This document shows positions 1 to 12,100 of a stretch of DNA of 64,000 nt, one piece after another; positions within the stretch are counted from its first letter, which is position 1; each line of letters opens with the position of its first letter. The stretch lies in the NCBI RefSeq assembly GCF_020080835.1, contig NC_058165.1, forward strand, positions 2,951,771-3,015,770, written 5' to 3'. The DNA is from Cotesia glomerata (lineage: Eukaryota > Arthropoda > Insecta > Hymenoptera > Braconidae). Below the pieces are notes generated by a model, which was given only the letters and a program-made list of their open reading frames with translations, did no database searches and was not told the DNA's origin. Both the position numbers and the translations under genes were made by a program.

Positions 1-105
1 CCCGCTCCTTCGCCGAGAGTTATTCCCTCGCCTCACTCGGTAGCGTCGCCCTGCATTACCGACGACGAGCTTATGGATGAGGCGCTAGTGGGATTGGGCA
101 AATGA
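1..105 (+). CDS. 3'-terminal coding exon of an unidentified plus-strand gene (partial)
   Basis: Frame 1 is open from the first base to a TGA at 103-105, giving 34 residues rich in Pro and Ser followed by an acidic/hydrophobic end (DDELMDEALVGLGK). The block is roughly 60 percent GC in a window that is otherwise strongly AT-rich, and GC falls away right after the stop. That is what a conserved terminal exon followed by a 3' UTR looks like. The exon start and the rest of the gene lie left of the window. I do not recognise the protein. The Ser/Pro-rich stretch could suit the C-terminus of a transcription factor, but that is a guess. Confidence 0.55.
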   Translation, partial: PAPSPRVIPSPHSVASPCITDDELMDEALVGLGK

Positions 106-411
106 AGATTACTCAATGCGCTGCGTAAGTCTTTTGTTTTTAAAATAATCGACACGCAGGCAGTAGGCAGATTATTTATATGATATTGTCGGTTAAATGG
201 TAAAAGGACGCATTTTTTTTTATTGCCAATTTAGATTTATTCTACGCGTAAAATTAATATTGATTTTTCAAAGCTAAAAGAGCGGGAATTTTTAAATTTT
301 ATCATAATTAATAATTAAAAATTTTTTTTTGTCTAATTAATTATGGAACAAAATATTGACACGTTAATAATTGAAAAATGATATTATATTTTCTTAAATT
401 TTTATATTTTT
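106..411 (+). other. AT-rich flank, probable start of the 3' UTR of the left-edge gene
   Basis: Low-complexity A/T sequence with poly-T and poly-A runs after the TGA at 103-105. No ORF, RNA gene or known repeat arm is visible. It runs into the first hairpin-satellite array. Confidence 0.4.
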
Positions 412-1620
412 AAAGAAATAAACTCATCCTAATGTTACGCTCATCGAGACCTTCCATTTGAGTACCCACATAGTATTTTTTATATTTTTATATAAACGGT
501 ATTTGTGAAATATATAAATATATAAAATATATGAAAAATTGATGTGGGTACTCAAATGAAAGGACTCGATGAGTGTAACGTCGGGGTGAGCTCATATCTT
601 TAAAAATCTCGTTAGCTAACAGGATACGTGGTAATTTCTTAATTATTGATATTTTTAAAGATGTAAGCTCATTCTGATGTTACACATATAAAGAGTTTTT
701 ATTGAGTACCCACATGGTATTTATTACATATTTTATATATAAGGTATTTGTGAAATATATAAATATATAAAATATATGAAAAATTGATGTGGGTACTCAA
801 ATGAAAGGTCTCGATGAGTGTAATGTCGGGGTGAGCTTATATCTTTAAAAATGTCAGTAGTTGACAAGATACAAGACCTTTTCTTAATTATTGATATTTT
901 TAAAGATATAAACTCATCCTGACGTTACACTCATCAAGAGTTTTCATTTGAGTTCTCACATGCATTTTGATATATTTTTTATGTATACATATATATAAAT
1001 ATATGAAATATATGAAAAATTGATGTAGGTACTCAAATGAAAGGTCTCGATGAGTGTAACATCGGGATGAGCTTATATCTTTAAAAATGTCAATAGTTTA
1101 AACGATACAAGGTAATTTATTAATTATTAATATTGTTGAAGATGTAAGCTCATCCTGATGTTACGCTTATCGAGACCTTTCATTTGAGTACCCACATGGT
1201 ATTTTTTATATATTTTATATATATGGTATTTGTGAAATATATAAATATATAATATATATATATATGAAAAATTGATGTGGGTACTCAAATGAAAGGTGTC
1301 GATGAGTGTAACATTGGGATGAGCTTATATCTTTTAAATTGTCAATAGTTCTCAAGATACAAGGTCATTTCTTAATTATTGACATTTTTAAAGATATAAG
1401 CTCATCTTGATGTTACATTTATCAAGAGCTTTCATTTGAGTACCCACATGGTATTTTTTATATATTTTATGTATATGGTATTTGTGAAATATATAAATAT
1501 ATAAAATATATGAAAAATTGATGTGGGTACTCAAATGAAAGGTCTCAATGAATGTAACATCGAGATGAGCTTATATCTTAAAAAATGTCAATAGTTTTCA
1601 AAATACAAGGTCATTTCTTA
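412..1620. repeat. Hairpin-satellite array A (about five units)
   Basis: Tandem units of about 235-240 bp. Each has a left arm reading ATAAGCTCATCCTGATG... then GAGACCTTTCATTTGAGTAC, an AT core (ATATAAATATATAAAATAT), and a right arm that is the reverse complement of the left (GTACTCAAATGAAAGGTCTC). A spacer of about 50 bp (CAATAGTT...AAGATACAAGGTCATTTC) follows. Left arms recur near 425, 660, 905, 1145 and 1390. Units differ from one another by point changes, and the transcript of either strand would fold into long hairpins. No protein-coding signal. Confidence 0.9.
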
Positions 1621-3107
1621 ATTATCTATCTACAGACAGAGTATTTTCATATGCATTCTTTTAATAATATAGATTAAAACTTAAATTTTCTTTATACGCC
1701 CTTATAGCTTCTCTCTCAATTTTTTTTTCCTCAAATCTTTGTGTCTTAAATAATTTAAAAACAAATAGCAAAAAAAAAAATTTTGCGCTCTTTTACCTTT
1801 TCACACGCGATGTTATTACTATTAATTAACAATAAAATAGATAATTATTTTTTATTCCATCTAAAATTAAATATTAATTAATCTTTGTATACGTGACAAG
1901 CGTTGTCTGTTTTAAGACTAATCCATGACGTTATGTACTTTTAATGCTCGTGGATTGTAATGTACATGATCTAATTGTATTGTATATTAAATTTATTTAT
2001 TTTTTTTTTTTTTGCGACTCTCGGAATTAATTTATTATTATTTTTTTCAATTTTTAATTAATTCAATATTTTCATTATTTTATTTTAATTAACTTAATTT
2101 CAATTTTTCAAAACGCGCTTCCTTTTTTTTTTAGTAATTATTAATTATTAATTATTGATCTAACATAAACTGCCTTACAATTTATACGTAGTTTAATTTT
2201 TGTAAATTTAAGTAATTTTTTTTGTGAAAATTTTTTGTGTACTAAATTTTGTGATTTGCAGTACAATTGTCGTAATCTCTTTTTTTTTAAGTATAAGTTT
2301 TAATTACCCGAAAATTAAATTTTTTTTTTTTATAAAATAATTTAAATATTTAAAAAAAAAATACTAAAGTTAATTAACACTAATAATTTTTAAATTATTT
2401 TATAGCCATAAAATTATTATAAAAAAAATTCCACATGTAAAAAAAATTAGTGGAAATTTTTTAAATAATTTTTTTTAAATATTTTATTTGTTTAAAAAAT
2501 TAAAAAAAATTGTTAACTAACTTTAGTACCATTCAAAAAAAAAAAAAATAATTTGATAGTACTTGACGTAAAAAAAAAAAAAAATTGTTTATAATATAAA
2601 TAAAAAAAAATTTCGTGGGTTCTTGCCAATAGAGCTTGTACAAAAAAAATGAAAATAATTATTAATAATTAAAAAAAAACTGCCTAGTTAATTAGGATCT
2701 GATTGACGAATTAATTAGTTATTAAAAAAATAAAAATAAAATTAATTAAAGTGTTATAAATGTAAATTAAACTTATATCTTCTAATTAAGAATAATATTA
2801 ATTATAATAATAATAAATTATATTGTAAAAAAAAATTGGTTTATGTATACAATGTATATATGCATAATCCTGTTGTCTTATCATTAAATTAATGAATTAT
2901 GACTTATGATTTATATAAAAATATATTAAATATTATATTTATCAAAAAATCGCTATAATAAATCTATATAAACTTGTTTTAAAAATAACATTATTTTTTT
3001 ATTTAGCATAACAATTATAAATAAATTTTCTTTTTAATTACAAAAATTCTCGCGACTTAAACACATCACAAATAATTAAATTATGATTAAATAAACACAA
3101 AAAAAAA
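1621..3107. other. AT-rich intergenic sequence with the SOAT 3' UTR at its right end
   Basis: Mostly homopolymer A and T runs and short A/T words. I see no gene, hairpin arm or RNA gene. The right-hand part (about 2990-3107) is expected to be the 3' UTR of the minus-strand acyltransferase gene. Confidence 0.5.
2998..3003 (-). promoter_or_regulatory. Candidate polyadenylation signal AATAAA for SOAT
   Basis: TTTATT on the plus strand reads AATAAA on the minus strand, about 105 nt past the TAA stop at 3110-3108. The hexamer is cheap in such AT-rich DNA, so this is only a plausible candidate. Confidence 0.3.
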
Positions 3108-6100
3108 TTAACCGAATTTTTTATACAACAATGTAAATAAAGTCAAAAAAGACAAAGTACTTATATACAAAACTAGATGATTTTCACCGTTTCCGCCGGA
3201 AAATCGGTCATAGCAAAGCCAACTTCTGGGCACGAAGGAATCCAAAAATTCGTCTTTTAATCCTGGACAATTAAGCCGAGCAAAATATTCCATGGTGTAG
3301 AAACTGACCATCATACCGGAGCCGGTTATCAGAGAGAACCACAGAAAAATGTTGCCGATTGCGCTCGACTCTTTTTTTGTTATCAAGACAAGAACGAATC
3401 CGAAGACTCCGAAAAATAAAAACATCACTGGGTAGAAAAATCGGAATACACATGCTAGTATGTACTCATGGACGACTGCCGATGTGAAAAACACGGAAAA
3501 TGTCGCTATTAACTTGTTACCTGGAAACAATTTTTCGTAAAAGTCTCTGTAGATGTAAGTGTAGAGCCAGTCGTACACCACGATGTTCCAAGTTCGATAG
3601 TATTTGCCGTATGATACTGAAGTCCACCAGTCCTGAAAGTTTGAAAAAATTAGTTTTTATTTAATGTTGTACATTTTTGAAGATACAAGCTCATCTCGAA
3701 GTTGTACTCATCGAGACCTTTCATTTGAGTACTCACATGAATTTTTTTTATATTTGTGATATGGGTGATTCTCTGTAAGGACGTCTTAAATCTGTACAAA
3801 ATTGTCCGACCAAATTATTTTTGATTATATTAGAAAAAAAATTAACAAGGGCTACAAAACTATCAGCTTAATCATAATAAATAAACAGCCGATTTAATTT
3901 TTGCTTTTTCGATATTTGTGTATATTTTGCCGTATAACATCACAGGGGACTGTTTACCAGAGGACTATTTTTTTTTATCAAATTGAGAAAAATCAAGCAA
4001 CTATTTCAATGCATTCAACTTTTCAAGTTCTCAATCAATGTTTACATTAATTAGAATAATATTAAGACTTATGGATTCAATTTTATAAATAAATTATAAA
4101 TAAAAATAGTTGCCAGGGAACTGAGTTTTGAAGTGGCCCAGACACATATTTCCAGCATAAGCGGTGCTGACACTAAATAAAATGCCGATAATCGCTAACA
4201 GCCCTATGGTTATTAACTCAAGGCTAGTTAGATCCTTATAAAGCTTACAAAAGGTAAAATAACACGCTGGATTTTTTTTTTGGCTTTGAACTTCTGGCAA
4301 GGGACTGATCTTTAAATGCCTGGGACAAACTTTGGTTTAATGAATTTAATGAAACAAATTAATTTTCGGTACTTTTTATTGAAGAAGATTGTTAGCTAAC
4401 TAATTAAGTTTATAAACATTATCGACAAAATTTTATATTATGGACGAATAACTTAAAATTTAATCTTAAAGTTTTAATTTTGGGAATGGGACAGCCCAGA
4501 GGACTGTTATTTCGGTGGTTTACGAATTTATAGCAAAAAAACAAAAATTTATTTCATTTTAGTTTTCAATGCTCCAAATAGAAATGTTTTTTTACTTTCG
4601 TAATAAATTTTTTTTAGTAACAAAATAACAATTTTTCTAATAAAAAAATGCCTGGGACAGCAAAAAACATCCTTACAGAAAATCACCCATATATATAAAA
4701 TATATGAAAAATTGATGTGGGTACTCAAATGAAAGGTCTTGATAAGAGGAATATCGGGATGAGCTTATATCTTTGAAAATGCCAATAATTAAGAAATTAC
4801 ATTGTATCCTGTAAACTAATGATATTTTTAAAAATATAAGCTCATCCCGATGTTACCCTTATTGAGACCTTTCATTTGAGTACCCACATGAATTTTTCAT
4901 ATATTTTACAAATATTATATATATCAAATATATAAAATATATGAAAAATTGATGTGGGTACTCAAATGAAAGGTCTTGATAAGAGGAATATCGGGATGAG
5001 CTTATATCTTTGAAAATGCCAATAATTAAGGAATTACATTGCATCTTGTAAACTAATGATATTTTTAAAAATATAAGCTCATCCCGATGTTACCCTTATT
5101 GAGACCTTTCATTTGAGTACCCATATGAATTTTTCATATATTTTACAAATATTATATATATCAAATATATAAAATATATGAGAAATTGATGTGGGTACTC
5201 AAATGAAAGGTCTTGATAAGAGGAATATCGGGATGAGCTTATATCTTTGAAAATGCCAATAATTAAGAAATTACATTGCATCTTGTAAACTAATGATATT
5301 TTTAAAAATATAAGCTCATCCCGATGTTACCCTTATTGAGACCTTTCATTTGAGTACCCATATGAATTTTTCATATATTTTACAAATATTATATATATCA
5401 AATATATAAAATATATGAAAAATTGATGTGGGTACTCAAATGAAAGGTCTTGATAAGAGGAATATCGGGATGAGCTTATATCTTTGAAAATGCCAATAAT
5501 TAAGGAATTACATTGCATCTTGTAATCTAATGATATTTTTAAAAATATAAGCTCATCCCGATGTTACCCTTATTGAGACCTTTCATTTGAGTACCCATAT
5601 GAATTTTTCATATATTTTACAAATATTATATATATCAAATGTATAAAATATATGAAAAATTGATGTAGGTACTCAAATGAAAGGTCTCAATGACTGTGAC
5701 ATCAGGATGAGCTTATATCTTTAAAAATGTTAATAATTAAGAAATTACATTGTATTTTGTCAACTGATGATATTTTTAAAGATATAAGCTCATCCCGATG
5801 TTATACTTATCGAGACCTTTCATCTGAGTACCCACATGAATTTTATGTATATTTTATATATTTCACAAATATCATATATATATATATATATATATCAAAT
5901 ATATAAAATATATGAAAAATTGATGTAGGTACTCAAATGAAAGGTCTCAATGACTGTAACATCAGGATGAGCTTATATCTTTAAAAATGTTAATAATTAA
6001 GAAATTACATTGTATTTTGTCAACTGATGATATTTTTAAAGATATAAGCTCATCCCAATGTTATACTTATCGAGACCTTTCATTTGAGTACCCACATGAA

Positions 6101-9100
6101 TTTTATGTATATTTTATATATTTCACAAATATCATATATATATATCAAATATATAAAATATATGAAAAAATCATATAGGTACTCAAATAAAAGGTCTCAG
6201 TGAGTGTAACATCAGGATGAGCTTATATCTTTAAAAATATTAATAATTAAGAAATTACATTGTATTTTGTAAACTATCTATGATATTTTTAAAGATATAA
6301 GCTCATCTCGATGTTACATTTATCAAGACCTTTCATTTGAGTACCCACATGATTTTTTTCATATATGTTGTATATTTCACAAATATCATATATATTAAAT
6401 ATATAAAAAATGCATGCGAAATGCAGGTACTCAAATGAACGGTCTCGATGAGTATAACATTGTCGCGTGGTTTCTTTAAATTTTACCTGGTAAAACAATC
6501 TGTCCCCAAAGCGCGTCAACTCAGCGCATCCATTCATCCAAGCATGGAGCAAACAGTAAAATCCACAGAGGTATATTATTGTTCCTGGTAATGTAGTGCT
6601 TATTATCCGTGATGAAAATGTGTGCAAATTAAATGGTTCACGACCAAAGTCTTTGTAAGCTGGAAGAACGTAGCGCTCGAACATCAATGATACAAATAAT
6701 ATTGCAAAGACAGCTTCTAGAAAATATTTTGTAGCTACACGCCATCTGATTTTTTCAGTTCTGTAATTTTAAAAGCAATTGTTGAGTTTCAAGATTAACA
6801 TGATCGAATGTTGAAAATTCAGGTTTTAGATGCGCTAGAACGGTTCTGCGCATACGTTGTCCGGGAACTTTGGTCATTTACTTTGAGGGAAAATCCTTAA
6901 TTATGAATAATTTTGATGAAAAACAGGAGAAATTTTCTCATGATTATTAAGATTCTTATTATAATAAGTATTATAATGATAAAACGAAAACTTCGTTAAA
7001 TAAAAATGTGCACGTCTAGAGTATAGCAAAGATCAATCATGAATTTTTTATTAATTTTATTTGATATTCAATTATTATTTTGTCGGGTATTGTGCTGCTT
7101 TTGCTTTTGTTGTTTTTGTGATTGAAATTATACTTGCTCGATATTTTGGACGTCTTAGACAGTTATTAGTGCAAAGAGGTTACTAATTATACTTCGTTTG
7201 GATGTTGATTGTTGTTAATTATTGACTAGTGTGTTTTCAAATTTACAGTGAATCTTTTTTACAATAGAATAAATTTATTAAAGTGAAACTTTTATTCTAT
7301 CGCCCCAAAATTTTTCGTCCATCTATCGCATGTCGCATTACCCGGCCGTGGAGTGGGGATAAAGTGAAAGGCTCACGGCAGAGCAGCCAAGGCCAATATG
7401 GCGGCACCCATAGCTCGTATCAGCTAACCGTGTAGCATTTATATTCAAATGCAATGTAAGACGTTCTTTACTCCCTAAAAAAACAAAAGGATCAAAAATG
7501 ATTCTTCATGTACTGAACTTTCATAAGAGGTAGAATTTGAGAAAATTTTAAATATTAATAGTTCAATACTTTAAATACTTTTTAATCCTTTTGTTTAATC
7601 AAGGCTTATTTTCATTACTACAGAATATTAGTTACATTTATAAACTACGAGACTCATGGCGAAAATAAAGTCATTGATAGAATAATTGAATTGAAAGGTA
7701 GATCTCGATAAAATTCATAGTTAAAAAAATTATATCAAACAATAAATTATCAGTGAAAAATCACAATTAATTTTCAATCAAACCACCGTTAGTTTTATTA
7801 CACAGACTAATAAAACCGGTCTACCAAAAACTGGCAGAAATTGAAATTCTTATAATCTTAATAAGATCATCATTCGGTAAAAATTTGATAGATCAAATTA
7901 AAGACGCAATTTTATCAATCATAAGATAAGTTTTGAAGAAATAATAAGATATCTTATTTCAATTAAATGTTCTTCAAAAATGACAAGACAGAAAATGCAA
8001 CTTTCACTATTTTCAGAAAAATTCAAATGGCTACACGGAAAAAACAACATTTAACTGGTTTCCATGTTAGATGGAACCTAGTTCCATCTATAGTGAAAAA
8101 ATGTACAGATGGTAACTACTTCTATGTAGATTGTGGTGGAGACAATCTTCGTTTAACTCAGTTCAATCCGAGATGGGACTCAACGTAAAAATGCTTACCG
8201 TAAGATGGACGGTGTGGCTTAATGTATATAGAATAAGCGAAAGGAAATTTAGTATAGACCGGATAGCTCAAATGGTAGAGTAGCCGACATGTCTTCGGAA
8301 GGTTCTGGGTTCGAATCCTAGTCCGAGCTATCTAATAATCCGAACAAAAACAGTTTCACTGTAAAAAAATCGCGCCAAGTCCACGCTCATAAGACTATTA
8401 AAAAAAAAAAATTTGTTTTTTTCTTTACAAAAATATATAAAATAAAAAAATTAAAAAATCCAAGTAACCGATATGATTGTTTATGATTTTCGGAAATTAA
8501 AAAAAATTTTGTTATAAATTTAAAAATTAAAAAAAAAATTTGGAACGTATTTAGTGTGCGCAGTTGCAAAATATTTTACTTTTAATAAAATTCGTAAAAT
8601 CTATTTACTAGGACTTAAAAAAAATTGAAATACACAATGACGCACACCAAGTACGTTCCAAAATTTTTTTCTTAATTTTTAAATTTATAACACAATTTTT
8701 TTTAATTTCCAAAAATCATAAACAATCATATCGGTTACTTGGATTTTTTTATTTTATATATTTTTGTAAAGAAAAAAACAAATTTTTTTTTCTTAATAGT
8801 CTTATGAACGTGGACTTGGCGCGATTTTTTTACAGTGAAACTGTTTTTGTTCGGATTTTAGTATTTTTTGTAATTATAATAAAAATTTACTACAGTTTAT
8901 GTAAAAATAATTCCAGCGCACCCTGGCGGGTGTAGATGCAAGCTGTGAAATATCTTTTTTTAACTGTAGTTTCTCATCTAATAAAGGATTACTATGCATT
9001 CTCGAATTATTTAGTCTGTGGCAGATCACTTTGCTCATCGAAAAAAAGTCAGGATCGAAATTTTTGCGTTGCTATAGTTTGTGCGGATTAAATTTAATAA

Positions 9101-12100
9101 TTTCAAGTAGATTAATTGTTATAAGTGAATATAATTAATTAATAACAGTCAAATAAAGTATGAATTACTGTTATAATATACAATTTAGGAATAAAAAGTA
9201 CCGTAGAATTAAATAAAATTTTGCAACCTCAAAATACCGTTCTGCTTACAGTAAACACAGTCGGTAGTCTGGCGCTCCGTTTACAGCAGATTTGAACGGA
9301 ACTTGGCGCCAGATTCTACCGAATCTGTGGATTTTTTCTCGCATATTCTATAAACTCACATTAAGATGATCCTCTCCACATTCCTTTCTCAATCCTTTCC
9401 TACCAATATCCTGTTACGTGAATGTGGAACGCTTCATGTAATAATTACCGTAACTCCTATTCTTTCCCGCTTCACAGCATTATTTATATTTGTATAATCT
9501 CAGTTCAACGATGATTGTCCCTACTACAATCTACATAGAAGTAGTGACCATCTGTACATTTTTTCACTATAGATGGAACTAGGTTCCATCCGACATGGAA
9601 ACCAGTTAAATGTTGTTTTTTCCGTGTATTATTTCTAAACTTATTGACCAACTTAACTCATCTTTGAACTTATTTGAGATAATCGTCTGAGAAATATGTG
9701 TACTAAATTTCATTAAGATTCATTAATAACTATAAGCACAATCGCGGCAACATCCCCTGGGCTGACATGACCCTTTTCATTTACCAATTACCAAGTTAGG
9801 ATTAAAAACGCAATTTTAATACCCTAAATTGATTAATTTTCTGAAAATTTTGAGTTGAATGTCAACAATCCAAAAAAAGTTTCACTTGCATCGTGGTTTC
9901 ATAAAACCACACAATATTTTTTTGTTAATCTGTCTATTTTTATTTTAATCTTATTGGAAATTATTTTATACTTTTAAGTTTGTTTTTTTATTAAAACTCT
10001 GTTCTATTATCCTGACCAGGATCTTCAGGATTACAGAGTTTTTATATTCAAAGACACGGTAGTGCCTTGTGCCAAGTACTAAGGCGTGTACTAAGTTATG
10101 CATAGCTCAATCCATGAATCAAGAATATAACTAAGGTTAAGTTAAGATCTACTAGAGAGTATTGTTCGTTTTTCAATTTAAAACAATTATGATTTAAAAA
10201 AACTGAATACACGCTTTAATAAATAATCAAACTTACATGCAGAAAATAATTTTTAAAAAGTTTAAAATAAAAATAGAGGGCTTAACAAAAAAAAAAATTT
10301 ACTTTATTGTTCAAAAGCGTAATGTGCTTTTTGAGGTATTTTCACAATGGCTCCACTTTAACAAATAAATAAGATATGTTGTATATTTTTTTTAAATGTA
10401 CTATAAATAATTCTGTGATAAATTAGAAGTCCAACTTTAGAGTTAAATAAAAGAAAATGCAATTGTTGAAATTTTTTGTGATTAAAAATTTTTAAATATA
10501 TTATTATAAATAGAAATTGGTTGATTTTAATTGAAGCTCGAATTTCTGATAAATTGAAGGGTAGAATTTCATTGGAATAAAAGTAATTTAGTAATGAGAG
10601 TAAAAATAGGGCAAGAATTTATTTTGCGACAAGAAGATTCTTCGGAACGTCTCCAGCGTTATTCGGTAAGTCTAATTGTTTATTTAATTCAAGAAAATAA
10701 CATTGATTTTGAATAATAATTTTTCTCACCTCCGGGCGGAAAACGTCAATTTTCCTCCCGCTGCGCTAAACGAAAATGCCGCTTTCCGCCTCCGTCGAGG
10801 AGAAAAATAGTATACACACCACGGGCAGTAAATAAGAAAGCCTCAGATCACATGTTTATTGACCTCGGCTTCGCCTCGGACAACAATTACATGTGATCTG
10901 AGACATTTCTTATTTTACTGCCCTAGGTGTGTAATATACTATTTTGTGCTTGTGCAAAGCTTCTCGTGTATAAGTTTTTCAATGTTAAATTTCAAAAAAT
11001 GATTCATTTAACATGTTTTTATAATGAATTAAATAGTATATTACACTACAAGGGCCGAAAGTTGAATTTTCGGCCCTGCGTGTCATTATGCCCGAGGCGA
11101 AGCCGAGTATAGTGTATACGATTTTTCTTCATAGCGGGTCGAAAGTACGTTATTAATTTTATTTTTTTTAACTTTAAATGTTGATGAGTATGTTTTGATG
11201 CTTACCACGACATTTGCGGCACGAGCGAAGCGAGTGCTGCTGGTCGTGGGGGCAGGCATCAAATACATTTAAAGAGAAAAAAAAAATACTTTTTCTCACC
11301 TCCGGGCGGAAAGCGTCAATTTTCCTCCCGCTGCGCTAAACGAAAATGCCGCTTTCCGCCTCCGTCGAGGAGAAAAATAGTATACACACCACGGGCAGTA
11401 AATAAGAAAGCCTCAGATCACATGTTTATTGACCTCGGCTTCGCCTCGGACAACAATTACATGTGATCTGAGACATTTCTTATTTGACTGCCCTAGATGT
11501 GTAATATACTATTTTTCTATAATAATTCTTTAAAAAACGGTTAGTAATTTTACGCAATAAATAATCTTAATAATTACCTTGGATAATTATCTTGATAAAT
11601 CAAAGTCGGTGCAAACATAAAGTACGAAAATTTATTGAATTTTGGAATAAGATCTCCACTTCCGTCATTTAATTTACGATTCAATACTGATGGAACAGTG
11701 CTTCGAACAAAGGCATGAATTTTCATAATCATGCGGACCTGAAATTCAATTGTTACATTTTCAATCAATTCCCAGGCAAAAAGAAAGAATTTTAATTACT
11801 CACCTGTTCCATTAAAACGATGGTAGCAGAAGGAGGCGGAAGCTGGGATTTTAAGGTTATGTGTGCCGGCAGAACTAAGAACGTTAGTTGATATGCAACA
11901 AATAGCAAGAACCACGTGTAATCCCAAATTTTTAACTGAAATGCTGTAAAAAAATAATTGAATTTAATAAATTACGTATATAATTAAGAGAACAAGGAAA
12001 ATTTTGTTTCCGGCATATTGATATGATAAAAAAAAAAACAGACTTACATTTTGGTGATAATTTAATTCGTTGATGAGCATAAAAATTGTAGAAATAATAC

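Larger units (their letters stand above)
8032..9627. mobile_element. Inverted-repeat element with TA flanks (about 1.6 kb), composite interior
   Basis: The left end CACGGAAAAAACAACATTTA (from 8033) and the right end (to 9626) are inverted copies. The inversion extends inward about 110 bp and includes the block around GATGGAACCTAGTTCCATC at 8070-8140 and 9525-9600. TA flanks both ends. Inside are a tRNA-like repeat (8188-8331), a large palindrome (8338-8857) and a small hairpin (9257-9328). No transposase is visible. The short ORF in the left arm is part of the terminal repeat. Confidence 0.75.

Noticed and set aside
412..1620. Hammerhead ribozyme in the satellite arms, prompted by GATGAG next to ATGAAAG words
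   Set aside because: The required core CTGATGA followed by a short stem and GAAAC is not present in the correct order in the units I read.
4859..5518. Three tandem 61-codon ORFs that look like a small gene family
   Set aside because: They are successive 237-bp satellite units translated across an arm and AT core; the reading frame follows from the repeat and has no independent coding signal.
8261..8331. Functional threonine tRNA (loop CATGTCT, TGT at the anticodon position)
   Set aside because: A at position 33 instead of U, two acceptor mismatches, and a second copy with a destroyed anticodon stem but the same defects indicate a pseudo-tRNA repeat.
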